A model generated the notes under the pieces. It ran no database searches. It saw nothing but the letters and a program-made list of their open reading frames with translations, and was not told where the DNA came from. This document shows positions 24,866-36,600 of a DNA stretch of 64,000 nucleotides, piece after piece. The translations under genes were made by a program, and so were the position numbers. Position 1 is the stretch's first letter; every line of letters begins with the position of its first letter. Origin of the DNA: Torreya grandis (Eukaryota > Streptophyta > Pinopsida > Cupressales > Taxaceae); NCBI GenBank assembly GCA_037957365.1, contig JARHVA010005491.1:624001-688000 (forward strand), written 5' to 3'.

Positions 24866-24880
24866 TTAGTATTAGATCCT
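24866..24880 (+). promoter_or_regulatory. Degenerate tRNA-iMet primer binding site
   Basis: TTAGTATTAGATCCT follows the LTR directly. Compared with the classic plant copia site TGGTATCAGAGC it differs by G-to-A, C-to-T and G-to-T changes, mostly the kind seen elsewhere in this decayed DNA. It supports both the LTR end and the plus orientation. Confidence 0.7.
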
Positions 24881-26150
24881 ATAATTTTAATTAGTTATTT
24901 TTTTCATTCTTTCTCCTCATTTTTAGCTATGCAGACCTACATATATTTATTTGATAATAATTATTCACCTACTATGGTTATGTACTATGTGGCATTTATT
25001 TTTATGGACCTATATTAGACTATCTATAGGTTGAATACCATCAAATTAATTGGAGGATGTATATTTGATAGCATACAACTATATCTTGGTTGTATTGAAC
25101 TATGATTTAACCTATCAAATACATTCAACTAACAATAATATATTCTAAACCTTGTCAAACTATGTAGAAAGGAATTTCAACATCATATAATAAGCTACGT
25201 GTTTCTATTTGATAGGCATGGAATAGACTTATAATTTATTAAATTTAAGTGGGATTCTCTAAGACTAGGAATTTTTTATATTATACATACATTTAAATTA
25301 TCTTGGGTTATGTATCATTCAAATTAACTATCCTAACTACAAAAAATCCATTTTTTACTATGTTTCATGGTGTCCTCATCTCATTGGATGAGATAAGCAC
25401 ATTTTTTTAGTCTTAAATGCTAAAAATATTAATGGAAGTTTATATTTGGTGAGGTCAAACATATATATTTTTTAAATATTAAATAAGGTCATATATTTCT
25501 ATTCCAATATTGGAATCTTACAAATATAGAGGGGAAGAGGTATTTTAAGATTTTTCATTTAAAAAATAAAATATTCATTTTTTAAGTGCTCATTTTCAAA
25601 ATTTTAAAAACATTTAAATTAAAAAAATTTAAAGAATTTAAATTTAGAGATTTTTTAAAATTTCCTTGAGCATGCTACACTAAGTGTATTTGGGGGGAAA
25701 AACTAGACTACATAATTAAATGAGAGTTAAGGATAACTACTCTTTTGCCTATTTGTCACTATCAAAAAATGTAAATCAAGAAATTAAGAAAAACCAAGTA
25801 TATTGATGTATGAGGTCTTATTATTAATCTAGTGTTAATAACAAGGTTAAAACTTTTTATGTGACACAAAGTTACCATATACCACTCTTCTCTCACATAC
25901 CTTAAAACCTCTTTCATGTACTACTAAGTATATAGAAAGGGATTATTTATTCTATGTATCGATGGGTATATATGAAGGGTAAGTATATAGATAGGTTTGG
26001 TATATTAGTCTAGTGTTATATAGAAAAGGGGACCATTTTGGAGTGAGGAGGAACCAAATATGATTAAATTGAAAACTCTAAATTCCTACACAAATTGAAA
26101 AATCAAAACCATGTATTCTATCAAATATATCATTGACACAACATTGAATA
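24881..26150 (+). other. Copia 5' leader, no coding signal
   Basis: About 1.3 kb of AT-rich sequence between the PBS and gag, with no clear motif. Runs of A and T are common near 25440-25680. It could include a small insertion, since copia leaders are usually shorter. Confidence 0.4.
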
Positions 26151-26920
26151 GGCAAGATAACTAGATAAAATGGTCTCATGAAGTGGAGAAAAGGATCATA
26201 TTAAATTATTTATGGTTCAATATTTATGATTTGGATACACAACTATTTGAACCAAAAAGTAATGCAAAGGATATTCAGGCATGGAGGTAGAAAAACTAGG
26301 AAACATTGGCTTTAATGAGTGCCTTAGTCAATGGAGATGTGTTTCATCATATATAGGGGTATATTACTCCATTGGAATCATTTCAAAAATTTATGGATTT
26401 ATATTGTTCCCACTTAGAGTTGGAATTCATTTGGTTGTATTTGAAGTTATTCAACCTTGAGTTAAAATATGGTGATGTGATGAGATTAGATTTAGAGATA
26501 CATGCCATTAGGCATGATATAACATTAATAGGTGTCAAAATTGACATCTATATGACTACATTAATAAAATACATTATTCACAACTATTTAACTTACCTTG
26601 AGTCTCTACAAGCAAGTAATTAGTTAAAAACTCTCACATTCGATCAATTGGTTGAAAATATGATAGAAAGAGAAAATGCCATTGGAATAAAAATTGAGTC
26701 CATAATAAGATAAAGTGTGTGCTAGGTCAAAGAAAATTCTTCCAAAGCATTCAATAAAGCCAGTTCTTCCAAAAATGAAGGCAATAATAATTATAAAGGA
26801 AAGGGTGGAAAAAATAAAAATCAAGGTGGTAAATAATAAAATGATAAATAAACCCTACTTGTGAGTGGTGTGATAGAAATGGAAATCATGAGAATCATAA
26901 ATTTACAACTCTATGGGATA
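26150..26920 (+). pseudogene. Copia gag remnant with CCHC knuckle
   Basis: The UBN2-type gag frame begins about 26220 and is open from 26372 to 26623, where LYCSHLELEFIWLYLKLFNL precedes a region ending IIHNYLTYLES. The pattern corresponds to '...W..L...Y......L..L...L......G.SV..Y.......I...L...G......'. The next block is lysine-rich, and near 26860-26910 CDRNGNHENHKFTTL is a decayed zinc knuckle ('C..CG..GH....C') that has lost its first and last cysteines. Many stops are present. Confidence 0.72.
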
Positions 26921-26999
26921 AAATTGAAGTATATTATAAGAATAAAGAAAATATAAAGAAAATAAAAGAGTGAAACTCTACTTAACTCACTAATGAATG

Positions 27000-27510
27000 T
27001 GTGTTTTCTAGTACAAATGATGAAGAAAATAATGTATCAATCAATTATTCATGGTTTGATGCTTGGTTTTTTGATATTGGTGTCACTCTACATATGAATT
27101 TCTAAAAAAATTTCTTTGAGGAGTTTAATGAATAAAGTTGTGGTGTAGTATACCTCATAGATAGATCAATTTTTTAACCAAAATGAAGAGGTACAATATG
27201 ACTCAAGTGTCTAAGGCTTTCATATTTCAAACTCCAAAATGTTCTCTACCTTCTTAAATTGAAACAAAACTTATTGTCCCTAGTTATCATAAGGCAACAA
27301 GGCCATTATATTCTACTAGATAATTGTGATGTCACAATCAAGATAAAAACTAAGTATGCAGTCATCTTGAATGGATAAGAGGAAGGGAAACTACTCAAAC
27401 TCATGGGTGATCCATCAAATTCAATGAATTATTCTCATCTCATGGAAGATATAATGTCTCCAAATATGTTGTGGCATGATATATTTAGGGACACTCACTA
27501 TAACAAAATT
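27000..27510 (+). pseudogene. Copia protease and GAG-pre-integrase remnants
   Basis: At about 27055-27100 the frame reads SWFDAWFFDIGVTLHM, matching 'WI.DSGAS.HM'; the active site D-S/T-G is now D-I-G. At about 27290-27330 RQQGHYILLDN fits the 'L...G.Y.L' part of the GAG-pre-integrase domain, and at 27466-27500 MLWHDIFRDTHYNKI fits 'LWH.RLGH.....'. This is the normal position between gag and integrase. Confidence 0.72.
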
Positions 27511-27579
27511 CATTTATTGTAATGGAATGCTGTTATTGACATGACTAAATTACCTATAAAATTAGTTGAGAAGTGTGAA

Positions 27580-28010
27580 ACATAAATCTTGACTAAACAC
27601 ACAAGAGAACTGTTTATGAAGTCACAATGGAAATCTAAAAAAAATTGTAACTAGTTCACTCAAACTTGCATTCTATTCTAATCCTCTCTATTGGTGGTCA
27701 TAAGTACTTCATTTTGTTCATTGATCAATAAAATAGGATGACTTGGATATATATTTTGAAGAAAAAATTAAATGCCTTGGAAACTTTCCCAATGTTTTAA
27801 ACCATGATTGAAAATAAATATCAAACATTAATCGAGACACTTAGGATAGATAATGGTGGTGAATACACTTCAAATAAGTTTGAATCATATATAGAACACA
27901 ATCATATCAAACATCATCTCATATTTCTTGACACTCCACAACAAATGGAGTTTTACAAAGGATAAATAGGACTATAATGAATATCACTCATTATATGTTG
28001 TACTACAAAG
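27580..28010 (+). pseudogene. Copia integrase catalytic core remnant
   Basis: Integrase inserts the cDNA into the genome. Around 27695 the frame reads GGHKYFILFIDQ, then (after a stop) NRMTWIYILKKK, matching 'YF..F.DD.SR..W.Y.L..K' with the first catalytic aspartate present. At 27835-27885 LRIDNGGEYTSNKFESYIE is the second catalytic block, nearly intact. At about 27930 TPQQMEF matches 'TPQQNG'; the next text is frameshifted, so the third acidic residue is not certain. Confidence 0.85.
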
Positions 28011-28599
28011 GGGTAAATCTACACTTTTATAAAAAAGTAACCAAAATAGCAGTATACCTATGAAATAAATCACCATCAACATCTTTTGAATTTGAGACTC
28101 CATATAAGATGTGGTGTGGTCATCTTCCTTTAATGTGACATCTTTAGATTTCTAGATCCAATATTACTGATTATTTTCAAATTAGAAAATAAATAAGTTA
28201 TATCATAGGAGTCAAAAATGCATCCACCTAGGATATTATGAGTCCTCCAAGGTATACAATTTATATGATGAGAAAGAGAATAATTTTATTATCATGAGAG
28301 TAGTTTCTTTTATGAGACTGCAAAGGACAATGAGCATATTGATTGGCAGTTGAGTTCACTTGACAAGTATGCAAAGTTTGATGTCTACAAAGATTTATTT
28401 TGATGTTTCAAATAATGAATGGTGGACACACATTTGGGAATATATTAATTTTCTATTGTCTTCTATACATGAGATCGAAACTCCTCCTGAAAGAAAGAGT
28501 AAAAATTCATCAAATAATGAACAAGGGCCACTAGAACAAAGGGTAAAATTGATGTAACTTTAGGTGATTAATTTGAAGCACCTAAAGCACAAAAATATA

Positions 28600-29760
28600 T
28601 GACTAAGTGGGACTTTAAAATATTGAAATATGTGAAACGTAATGAAGTTAGAAAAATAGGCACAAGAAGTGCACATACAACTGCATAACAATCATACAAG
28701 TCCCTTAAATAAATTCAAGATAGAATTGAAAAAATCACCTTGAATGATTCTCTATAAGAATAACTCAATGTTGAATTTGATTCAGAACCAACATATTTCA
28801 AATAGGTTGATAATATTAAATTTGGATGAAAAGTAATGAAAGATGAGTATATTGTATTGGTAAAAAATTGGAATTGGAAATTCATTGATCCTCCATATGG
28901 ATATAAAACTATTGGCTACAACTGGGTCTACGTTAAAAAATACAAGGATGGTGGCTCACTTTATAAGCACAAATAAATGCCTATCATAAAGAGATACACT
29001 AAAAAATGAGGAATTTCATATAATTAAACCTTTATACCTATAAAAAAATGGACTACCATTCAAACCATGTTGACCATGGAAGCTCACAACGGATGGAAAG
29101 TTCACCAAATGGTTGTCAAAAATACATTCATGAATATTTACCTCAAGTAAAATATGTACATGACACAACCTAAAGGTTTTTTATTACAAAAATAAGATCA
29201 AAAGGTGTAAAAACTATAAAAATCATTTTATATTTGAAATAATCCCCTCAAGTATGGTATGACAAACTAGATGTGTACCTCATGAACATGAACTTCAAAT
29301 TTTTTGAGTTTGAAGATATGTCTCTTTTCATATAAATAGTTGATAAAAAAATTATATTTTTTGTGGTTTATGTTTATTATTTTCTCATTATAGGGAATAA
29401 TTAATGATACACTATAAATTTCAAATCAGATTTGATGAAAAGTTTTGAAATGACTGATTTGGGTTACCTTCATTACTACTTGGGTATTGAATTAATTTTA
29501 AAACTAAATTATTTATTCATCACTCAATAAAAGGTACATTGGTGACATTATAAGTAGGTTAGGAATGAAATATTATAATCCTCTTAACATTCCCATGGAA
29601 CAAAATCTCAAATTGACATTTGAATATTCAATAGATTTAGTTGATGCCACTAAATATAGACAACTCATTGGGAGTCTTATTTACATTACCACAACTCAAC
29701 TAGATATATAATTTAAAGTTGGTGTCCTCTCAAGATTCATGAAAAAAACTAGTTTTAGTC
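28600..29760 (+). pseudogene. Copia reverse transcriptase remnant, both active-site aspartates lost
   Basis: The RT begins near 28830 with EYIVLVKNWNWKFIDPPYG, then GYNWVYVKKYKDGG and a KYKARLVAKG-like but decayed stretch. It continues with GWKVHQMVVKNTF (about 29090-29130), matching 'GW.VHQMDVK.AFL', and MTQPKGF (29160-29180), matching 'VYM.QP.GF'. The catalytic loop at about 29360-29385 reads VVYVYYFLII instead of 'LYVDDLLL', so both aspartates are tyrosine. The thumb follows with EMTDLGYLHYYLGIEL (about 29450-29490), well kept. Stops and short shifts interrupt it. Confidence 0.86.
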
Positions 29761-29776
29761 ATTTGATAACATTAAA

Positions 29777-30295
29777 ATGGTCCTTAGATATCTAAAAAGA
29801 ACACATAGTTTTGGGCTCAAATACTCTAGGGTAGGAGAATTGAAACTAGTTGGGTATTCAGATTCTGACTATGTTGGTGTCCATGAAGATGTAAATTCCA
29901 CCTTGTATTTTATAATGAATTTGGGAAAATATTTTTTATTTTTAAATGTAATAAGCAATCAATGCCAACAATTTATTTAATAGAAGATTAATAAATGGTT
30001 GCTTTATAGGCAACTAGAGAGATTTTGTGGCTCAAAAGGGTTCTTTCATAGTTATAAAAGAAACAAGTTTTGTCAACACCTCTCATAGTTGACAACACTT
30101 ATACAATCCAAATTAAAAATAATCTAGTATTTCATGATCAAACCAAGCATATCAATGCCGAATTTGATCTGATTCAAAACTATGTGAAATATGATAGTGT
30201 TAAGTTGTAACATTGCCTAACAATAGAGCAACTAGAGACATCCCAACAAAAGTGCTTAGGTGAGAAAATTTTGGCAATTTTAGAGGAATGCTTGG
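29777..30295 (+). pseudogene. Copia RNase H remnant
   Basis: Open at 29777-29980: VLRYLKRTHSFGLKYSR, then LVGYSDSDYVG, matching 'VLRYLKGT...GL.Y......L.GYSD.DWAG' with the catalytic aspartates kept. Frameshifted parts follow: a QATREILWLKR-like block near 30010-30040, SNQAYQCRI from 'TKHI...' at 30140-30165, and the closing TLPNNRATRDIPTK near 30210-30250 ('..Q.AD..TK.L'). The order is canonical and leads into the 3' LTR about 35 bases later. Confidence 0.82.
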
Positions 30296-30321
30296 TATAA
30301 AAAATACCCCTATAGATTAAT

Positions 30322-30558
30322 GTGGGATGTAATAATATTTTATATAGTTGTTAATCCTAGGTTTTGTTTATCTCATTAGGTTGCATTTGTCTTATTCATT
30401 AAGTGGTTTTCCATTCACATAGGAATAAGAACAATCACATTGGGAATGTAAAGTTAACATCCATTTTCAATTTTATATTTTAATTATTTTTCTCATTCAA
30501 TATTGAATCATGAAATTTAACTAATGTGCATTTCATAAATGTTTTTTCTAGTTTGTCA
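30322..30558 (+). repeat. 3' LTR of the copia element
   Basis: GTGGGA just before TGTAATAAT (about 30328) fits a short polypurine tract followed by the LTR TG. It ends TTGTCA at 30558, giving about 231 bp with TG...CA ends. Its last 170 bases match 24692-24865. Confidence 0.72.
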
Positions 30559-31362
30559 ATCACTATGTTATTTATTTATCAAACTAATTAACCATTCAAC
30601 CAAATCAACGACTAATTTCCTTAACTAAGGTAAGTAAAAATTAAATTAATATTTTATTTACCACAAAATTCCCATGATTGAGAAAAATACATCATCAATC
30701 TCTGAGTAATTAAAACAAGAACATCACAATGTCATGGTAGCTACACTTACAAGTGGTAATAAATGAATTTTGATTACTTCAAACCTATTCCAAATGACCA
30801 TGGAAAAAATAAAAATCAATCACCTTACCTTGTATATCAACATATTCCTACTAGTTTTTATATCAATCGCATCCCTAAGGGAAATCAAACCTATATTAAA
30901 AAACTTCATGTAATTTTATATGACCTAAATCATGTTTGAATTTATACTTACGATTTGTAATTACCTAGGTCCATGAAACCTTCAGATATATAGACATTAG
31001 GATCTCAACTATATAAATTATTTTCAATGGTTAAAAACATGTTATACATATGACTATAAAACAAACCTATCAATTATGTGATATGGTTATTTAATACAAA
31101 CAAATGTTCCATGACCCAATTTAATTAAAATACTTACCAATGATCCCACATATAAAATGAAATGTCTTGTAATCTGAATTCTTTATGAAATAGGATAATT
31201 GGTTTATATTTAATACCAATGAGTGAAAATAAAGAAATAAAATAGAAGAAAACACTATAACCCACCTTACTATTACCTTTATTTACTAAGTCATTGTCAA
31301 AAAAAATTGATCCTATTAAGAACTATAATGCATGCAAATATAATATTTTGGCTAGATTAGTG
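30559..31362 (+). repeat. Anonymous 0.8-kb repeat, copy 1
   Basis: Collinear with about 44720-45522 (shared words AACCAAATCAAC, TTCCTTAACTAAGGT, CTAAATCATGTTTGAATTTA-like, TAGACATTAGG). No coding signal. Its left edge is the end of the copia 3' LTR, so the copia may have inserted into it or next to it. Confidence 0.75.
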
Positions 31363-32150
31363 AAATTAAAACAACTAAAAATGCCTTAGTACTCACAAGT
31401 AATGATCAAGAACACCAAATTAACCAACATTTGATAAATTATCAGATAAGTATCAAGATCAAATTTTCACAACTATCAACCTTCACAATGATTATTTTTG
31501 AAAATAATATGCCAAACTGCATTATGAAAACTAAAGAGAGATCATCCAATTTTGATCTAGAATGTAATATTTACTTAATTTAGTAACTCATGATATCAAT
31601 TAATTAATTAATGTTATGAGTAATAAATATCATTTAAATTAGTAATATTTCATATTTTCATACACACATAGAAATAAATATTCAAATGAATACAAATGAG
31701 TTATCCCCTGCCAATAGTTTTAGACTTTATGGCCAATGTCATCAATATGGATAAATAAATATTTTTATGACTTTTTCAAAAATAAGGGGTGATAAAAATA
31801 GGTATAACACTGGTGACCTTGTTATTTAGTTTCACCTATGAAATTGGGTTACAAATAATCTACAATCAATATCAATCTTGAGAGTGTGATACAAGTTAAA
31901 TTATTTCTTAAGTAGTTATGCATGACCTCCCTTAAAAATGAGAAAAATATTCAAGGATGAATTGTTAGGCTATCATAGCACAAATAAAATGATTAGATTA
32001 AATAAGAAAATTTTGTGTTGAATAAATAACCAATGTAAAACCTAGAATACAAATTATGATTCTGACAAATTAATATTTTTATATTTGATGAGGTAAAATC
32101 TAGGTTTTATAGGGATATAAAACCACCAAAGTGAAATACAAAATTATAAT
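31363..32150. other. AT-rich stretch, nothing recognised
   Basis: No homology to other parts of the window was seen. TTAATTAATTAATTAATG at about 31597 is a small low-complexity palindrome. Confidence 0.4.
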
Positions 32151-33650
32151 CAGGCCATAAATAGGGTTGAGGAGCCAAAATCTAAAAATCTATAGTACTA
32201 GAATGAGAGAAAAAGGTAGGAAGCCAAAAAGGATTTAGGAGGAAAGTCCCTCCTGTGGGTCTTCAACATCTTAAAGGACATTCACTAGAATGATCTATTT
32301 TTCCTTAGAAACCTTTGCCTGAGTACGGTTCTTAGGGCCTTTAGCATCTTCATTAGGGAAGATCATACGGGGATTTTTTTTACCTTTAACCTAAATGGGA
32401 GAGTACTTAGGGGGGACTCCCTTTGAGGAGCCTTGTGGGAGGGGATATTAAAACCTTAGGTGATTGAATGGTATGGGATTGAGTGAGTTGTGTAGATTGA
32501 AAAAAAAATTGATTTATGGCTTCAGCCTATCTATGTAAAGAGTTACAATCCTAAATGAGTTTTTTAAGGCCCATCACTACTTGTTGAACCTTTGAATTAA
32601 ATTTGTATAGCTATAATTTGTTTTTTTCCATCTCATCAGTCACAATAGCTTTCCCTTTCTAGGCTATGTCCATTAGGGTACCCACTTCAAGTGAGATAGG
32701 TTTCAATTTAGGGATAAACAACTTAAGGGGGAGGTCATCATGGGGGGACTTTGACAAGCTATCCTAGGGAGTGTGATGAGAGGGCTGGTGGGATCCCTCA
32801 AATCAGGGAGTCTTCCCTAGAGGAGGAACCCCTAAGAGGAACCTATTGACTATAAAGTTTTTGGCCATGTTTGAATAGAAGGAAAATCAAACCCTAGTAG
32901 AAGATGGGATTGGTGTCATTCACTTGATGTAGCAAGATGATGCTTTCAAGGGACTTAAGGAAAAATTAAGGTAGACTAATTTTGTAGCTAATAAAATGAT
33001 TAAGTAGAAAAAATTGGTGGGAAAATATAAGAGTATATTTACCTTTGAGTGTCATATAATTCATGTTTTCAAGATAAATTTTGGGTCAGTAGTGTGAGAT
33101 ATCAACTTGTGGAAAGCCATTTTATCCATCCACACAAAGTGATTCATCCTAAAAAAATGTTGTAGTAACTCTTATTTTTTCGATTGATCTTTGAATGCCT
33201 TGGTGCCTGCACATGACATACCAGTTGATTCATAGATGAACTCCTTAGAAACATTGATTATAATGTTGTAGATGGTCACTTTTTATTTATTCTAAGCCAT
33301 AGAGAAATCATGGTAAATCTCAATATTTTACTCTATTACTCACTCCATGAACTTTACGATTCTCCCCTTATCTTCTTCCATAATTTTTTCTATTCATGGA
33401 TATCCTTGTAGGAAATGGATTCCAATCTATCCTTGTTTCCACCTATGGAGACTATGTGCATAGACCTGAAGTACATAGAATAAAGTTTTTAGAAGGGGTA
33501 GACTCAAAAAAATCAAAAATAGTTAGGGAATCATGCTGAAGAATCATTAAAACAATTAAGTCCCCTCCTTTTAGAATAATTATGGATCATCCTATTTAAG
33601 ATATAACCCTTCATGATGATGTCATACATGTGTTGATAAATGATGCTTTT
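32150..33650 (-). pseudogene. Unidentified ORF remnant
   Basis: GC content rises here and the minus strand shows coding-like text in shifting frames. From an ATG at about 32868 it reads MAKNFIVNRFLLGVPPLG, then LPLKLFIPKLKPISLEVGTL and a lysine-rich part ending near 32150 with KGPKNRTQAKVSKEK. Upstream, at about 33600-32900, fragments such as RIDWNPFPTRISMN and FHKLISH occur. Proline- and lysine-rich text after a structured part is seen in gag or LINE ORF1 proteins, but no knuckle or signature block confirms it. It lies between an AT-rich gap and the 3' end of a minus-strand gypsy element, so it could be part of that element's 3' region or a separate insertion. Confidence 0.4.
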
Positions 33651-33929
33651 AACTCACATCATTACCTTTAGCTTGTATGGTATTAAGTACATTGGTAGGG
33701 ATGTTACTTGCATCATGATAAATATTTGGTTCTTTCTTAATCATAAATAATTATCTTCCAACTGATCATATAATATTATCTCAAATAATTAAAAACTTAT
33801 AGTGATATAATAAATTTTGTAGGTTCTCTTTTTTCATAATGATGAATACTTGTAATTTGAACAAATGTTTATCTAACCAAAAAATAAAACAACTATAAAA
33901 ATGACAAGCCAAGAATGAAATAATAAAGT

Positions 33930-35230
33930 AGAAAATAAAATCAAAATGAAACAACAATAAAGGGAAAGGTAATTATAAAAGAGATTTAAATGATGACTAT
34001 TAAATAAATGACACAGTGAATTACCATCAAGGTATTACAAATGAAAATCATTTTTTCCAAGAAAAGTAATAATTTTAAAAGGACCAAACAAAAAAGAATC
34101 AAACTTATGATGCTTACTTGGTTCATCATGCGTTTTATCCCAATATAAAACAAGATCACAAACATTAAAATAAATTTGAGATAAATTTTTAACAAATAAT
34201 TTTTTTATCTTCTCTTTGGATTTATTTAAATTCTACAAAACAATAGCCTTGGTTTCATTTAAATCCAAAATATCATTAAGTGTCGATTTAATAACACTAG
34301 TGTATTATATTAGGTATTGAAGAGTAGTCCTCATAGAATAAATATAAAATTAAATTGGTAATATAGTTTCAAAACCATAAGCTAACATAAATGGTGAATA
34401 GCCTATGGCATCTTTTACTATTGATGATTATCCAATAGTGCTTCAAAAAAATTAAAACTCCAATTTTTCTTATTCTCACAAACTATTTTTTTCATAATTG
34501 AAATAATTTTTTTGTTAGTGGATTAAGCTTGTCCATCCCATTGATGATAATATTTTAATTAATGACTAGAGATAATATAATATTATCTAAAAAAAATTAA
34601 GTAATCATTTGAAATAAATTTAGGACCATTATAAAAAATTATCTCATAGGTTACACTAAATATTGAAAAGATCTAATTTTTTTCAAAAAATAAAATCACT
34701 TCATTGTAATAAAAAATTTAATTCTTTAGCTTCAGGATATTTTCTAAAATAATTTGTAGTGGTAACAATATACTTATCACTAGTTAAATATAGAGGATGA
34801 ATATCAAAGATAAAATCAATTCCCAACTTATTGAAGGGATTTTTTGGAATAATTAGATTTAACGGCATGATAGGGATTATATCTCTTCCAAAAAACAATT
34901 GGTAAGACATGCACACATGAACCAACTTATAAGTATCATGAAATAGTGTAGGATAATAATAAACTATGCATAAAATATTATAATAAATAGTTTTATTTCA
35001 TAGTGATCATCACAACTAATTTCATGACATACTCTAATAAATTTTTGAGTTTGACCATGAGCTAAACATCATAAAATAAATCCATCCCTATCTATATATA
35101 AGATAAAGTTCTATAATAGAACAAATTTTAAACCTGAAACTCTAAGTGATGTTCTTTGTTTCTTATTTAAATTATTAGGAGAGGCCTAGTTTTAAAAATT
35201 GTAAACTAAGTCATGATACCAATCATCTTG
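33930..35230 (-). pseudogene. Gypsy integrase remnant
   Basis: At about 34900-34880 YQLFFGRDIIPIMPL is the end of the zinc-binding block ('C..CQ...GR'). The core at 34860-34700 has LGIDFIFDIHP and TTTNYFRKYPEAKEL, matching 'W.IDFI..F.P....KYI....DYFTKWVEA'. Near 34650-34560 the frame shows FYNGPKFISND, from 'DNG..F....', and SSH..KYY.QWDGQA.STNK from 'S.YYPQGNGQAE..NK'. The C-terminal part at 34120-34000 reads PSKHHKFDSFLFGPFKI then LGKNDFHL, matching 'KH.KFD..W.GPY.I...LG.N.F.L'. Stops are frequent. The hydrophobic frame at 34195-33986 is a shadow of this C-terminus. Confidence 0.85.
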
Positions 35231-35399
35231 AGTAAGTAAACAATCCCATTTATTCATTTCGTGTCCAAAAATAAACTAATTATAAAATTTAAAAAAAATC
35301 ATTGTTTGGGAATGAGGCTTAGCATGCCAAAAATAATCAAGTGATAAAACTAAAACATTTATACTTGAGGTCTTGTTTTTAGCTAAATAATTTTTTAAG

Positions 35400-35900
35400 T
35401 CATTTTTTTTTCATAGTTTTGGATGTCTCAAATTTAAGATCAAATTATTGAATTCTAAAAATCAATTTAGCTAATATTCCTAGAATCATAGAGCATTTTA
35501 AAAGATAAGAAATAACATGCACTTTTGATCTAAAAATAACCTTATTTCCAATCAAAAGATAATGAAATTTGATTAAAGAAGATATCAATAAAAACATATT
35601 TTTAAAAATGGATGTATACGTAGTTTATGAATCCTTTAAAACATGTCTCATAAAGTCAATGGGTCTTTATTCATTATTTCCATTATTTTGTATAATTACA
35701 ACACCTATGGATATTTGATTAGAATTAACATAACAAATGAAAAGTTTATGTAAATCAAGTTTAGCAAGTTCAAGTATAAGTGCACTTATAATTGCATATT
35801 TGATGTTACTGAAAATAGAATTAGCATATGCATCTGACATGTAAGATTGATTATTTATTTAAAATCATTTATAAAGGTTTAGACTTATCAATAAAATCAT
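35400..35900 (-). pseudogene. Gypsy RNase H remnant
   Basis: At 36070-36010 FGVIEGNILVCIISKNYISI matches the RT-thumb 'F.V.EG.LLG.I.S..GI.ID'. The RNase H follows. Near 35590-35480 HYLLIGNKVIFRS-like text across a shift matches '.YLLG..F....DH..L'. Near 35450 a block resembles 'R...WLL.L.EFDF....K'. The catalytic aspartates could not be placed with certainty because of frameshifts. Confidence 0.6.
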
Positions 35901-36049
35901 AAATGAACTTTCATACAAAATTGATTTTACCAAATAAATATCTAAGACTATATTGGTCCTTATAGGGTGGTAAATCATCAATATCTTTAATACATTATAA
36001 TCAATTGAAATGTAATTTTTAGATATTATGCATACTAAAATATTTCCTT

Positions 36050-36600
36050 CTATAACACCAAAATATATTTCTTGGTATTTGAAGAAATGCCACAATTTCT
36101 ACATATTTTCAATATTTCACAAAGATGATCAGTTTGCTTTATTATTTTCTTGGAATACATAGTGATATAATCTATGTTGAACTTAATGATAATGTTAATT
36201 AAGTCATCAAAAGTCACATTCATAGATTTGTAAAAACTATCCCTTGCATTCATGAGACTAAAAGGCATTCTCTTAAAATTAAAAGTTCCTCTATATGTGG
36301 TAAACATAGTCTTTTGTCTATCATATGGATTAACCAAAATCTAATTGTAACTAAAAAGTAATTCAAGTAAAGATATTAATTCAAATCTTATAAATTTTCT
36401 AAAAAATATGATCAATATGAGGAAGAGGAAAATCATCCTTCACACTAGCCTTATTAAGATCTATAAAATATACACAAACTCTAATATCACTATTTTTCTT
36501 ACGAATGGGAACTAGACTAGCTACCTAATCCAAATATTTTATAGGAAATATGACACCACAATCAGGCACTTATCAAGGTCCTTATTGATGGTGTCTTCCA
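36050..36600 (-). pseudogene. Gypsy reverse transcriptase remnant
   Basis: Near 36560-36420 GVIFPIKYLD and LVPIRKKNSDIRVCVYFIDL lead into NKASVKDDFPLPHID, the well-known 'FR.LN..T.KD.YPLP.ID' block. The frame 36337-36050 has TTYRGTFNFKRMPFSLMNA, matching 'T..GTFAY.RMPFGLKNA'. It then has KFNIDYITMYSK for 'YIDD..V.S', so the second catalytic aspartate is lost (D-Y), and CRNCGISSNTKK for 'L...GL.LN..K'. The spacing matches a full-size palm domain. Confidence 0.88.

Larger units (their letters stand above)
24692..30558 (+). mobile_element. Ty1/copia element, all domains present but decayed
   Basis: Plus-strand order: 5' LTR (about 24692-24865), PBS, gag, zinc knuckle, protease, GAG-pre-integrase, integrase, RT, RNase H, 3' LTR (about 30328-30558). 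Integrase before RT is the copia hallmark. The pol region has many stops and both RT catalytic aspartates are lost, so it is inactive. The two LTRs share a TTTTTCTCATTCAATATTGAAT-type block and end at the same point, next to the PBS on the left and next to unrelated repeat DNA on the right. The 5' LTR seems shortened or too diverged at its outer end. About 1.2 kb between the PBS and gag holds no coding signal. Confidence 0.88.

Noticed and set aside
33986..34195. Hydrophobic minus-strand frame
   Set aside because: It overlaps the gypsy integrase C-terminus in another frame, where family motifs are clear.
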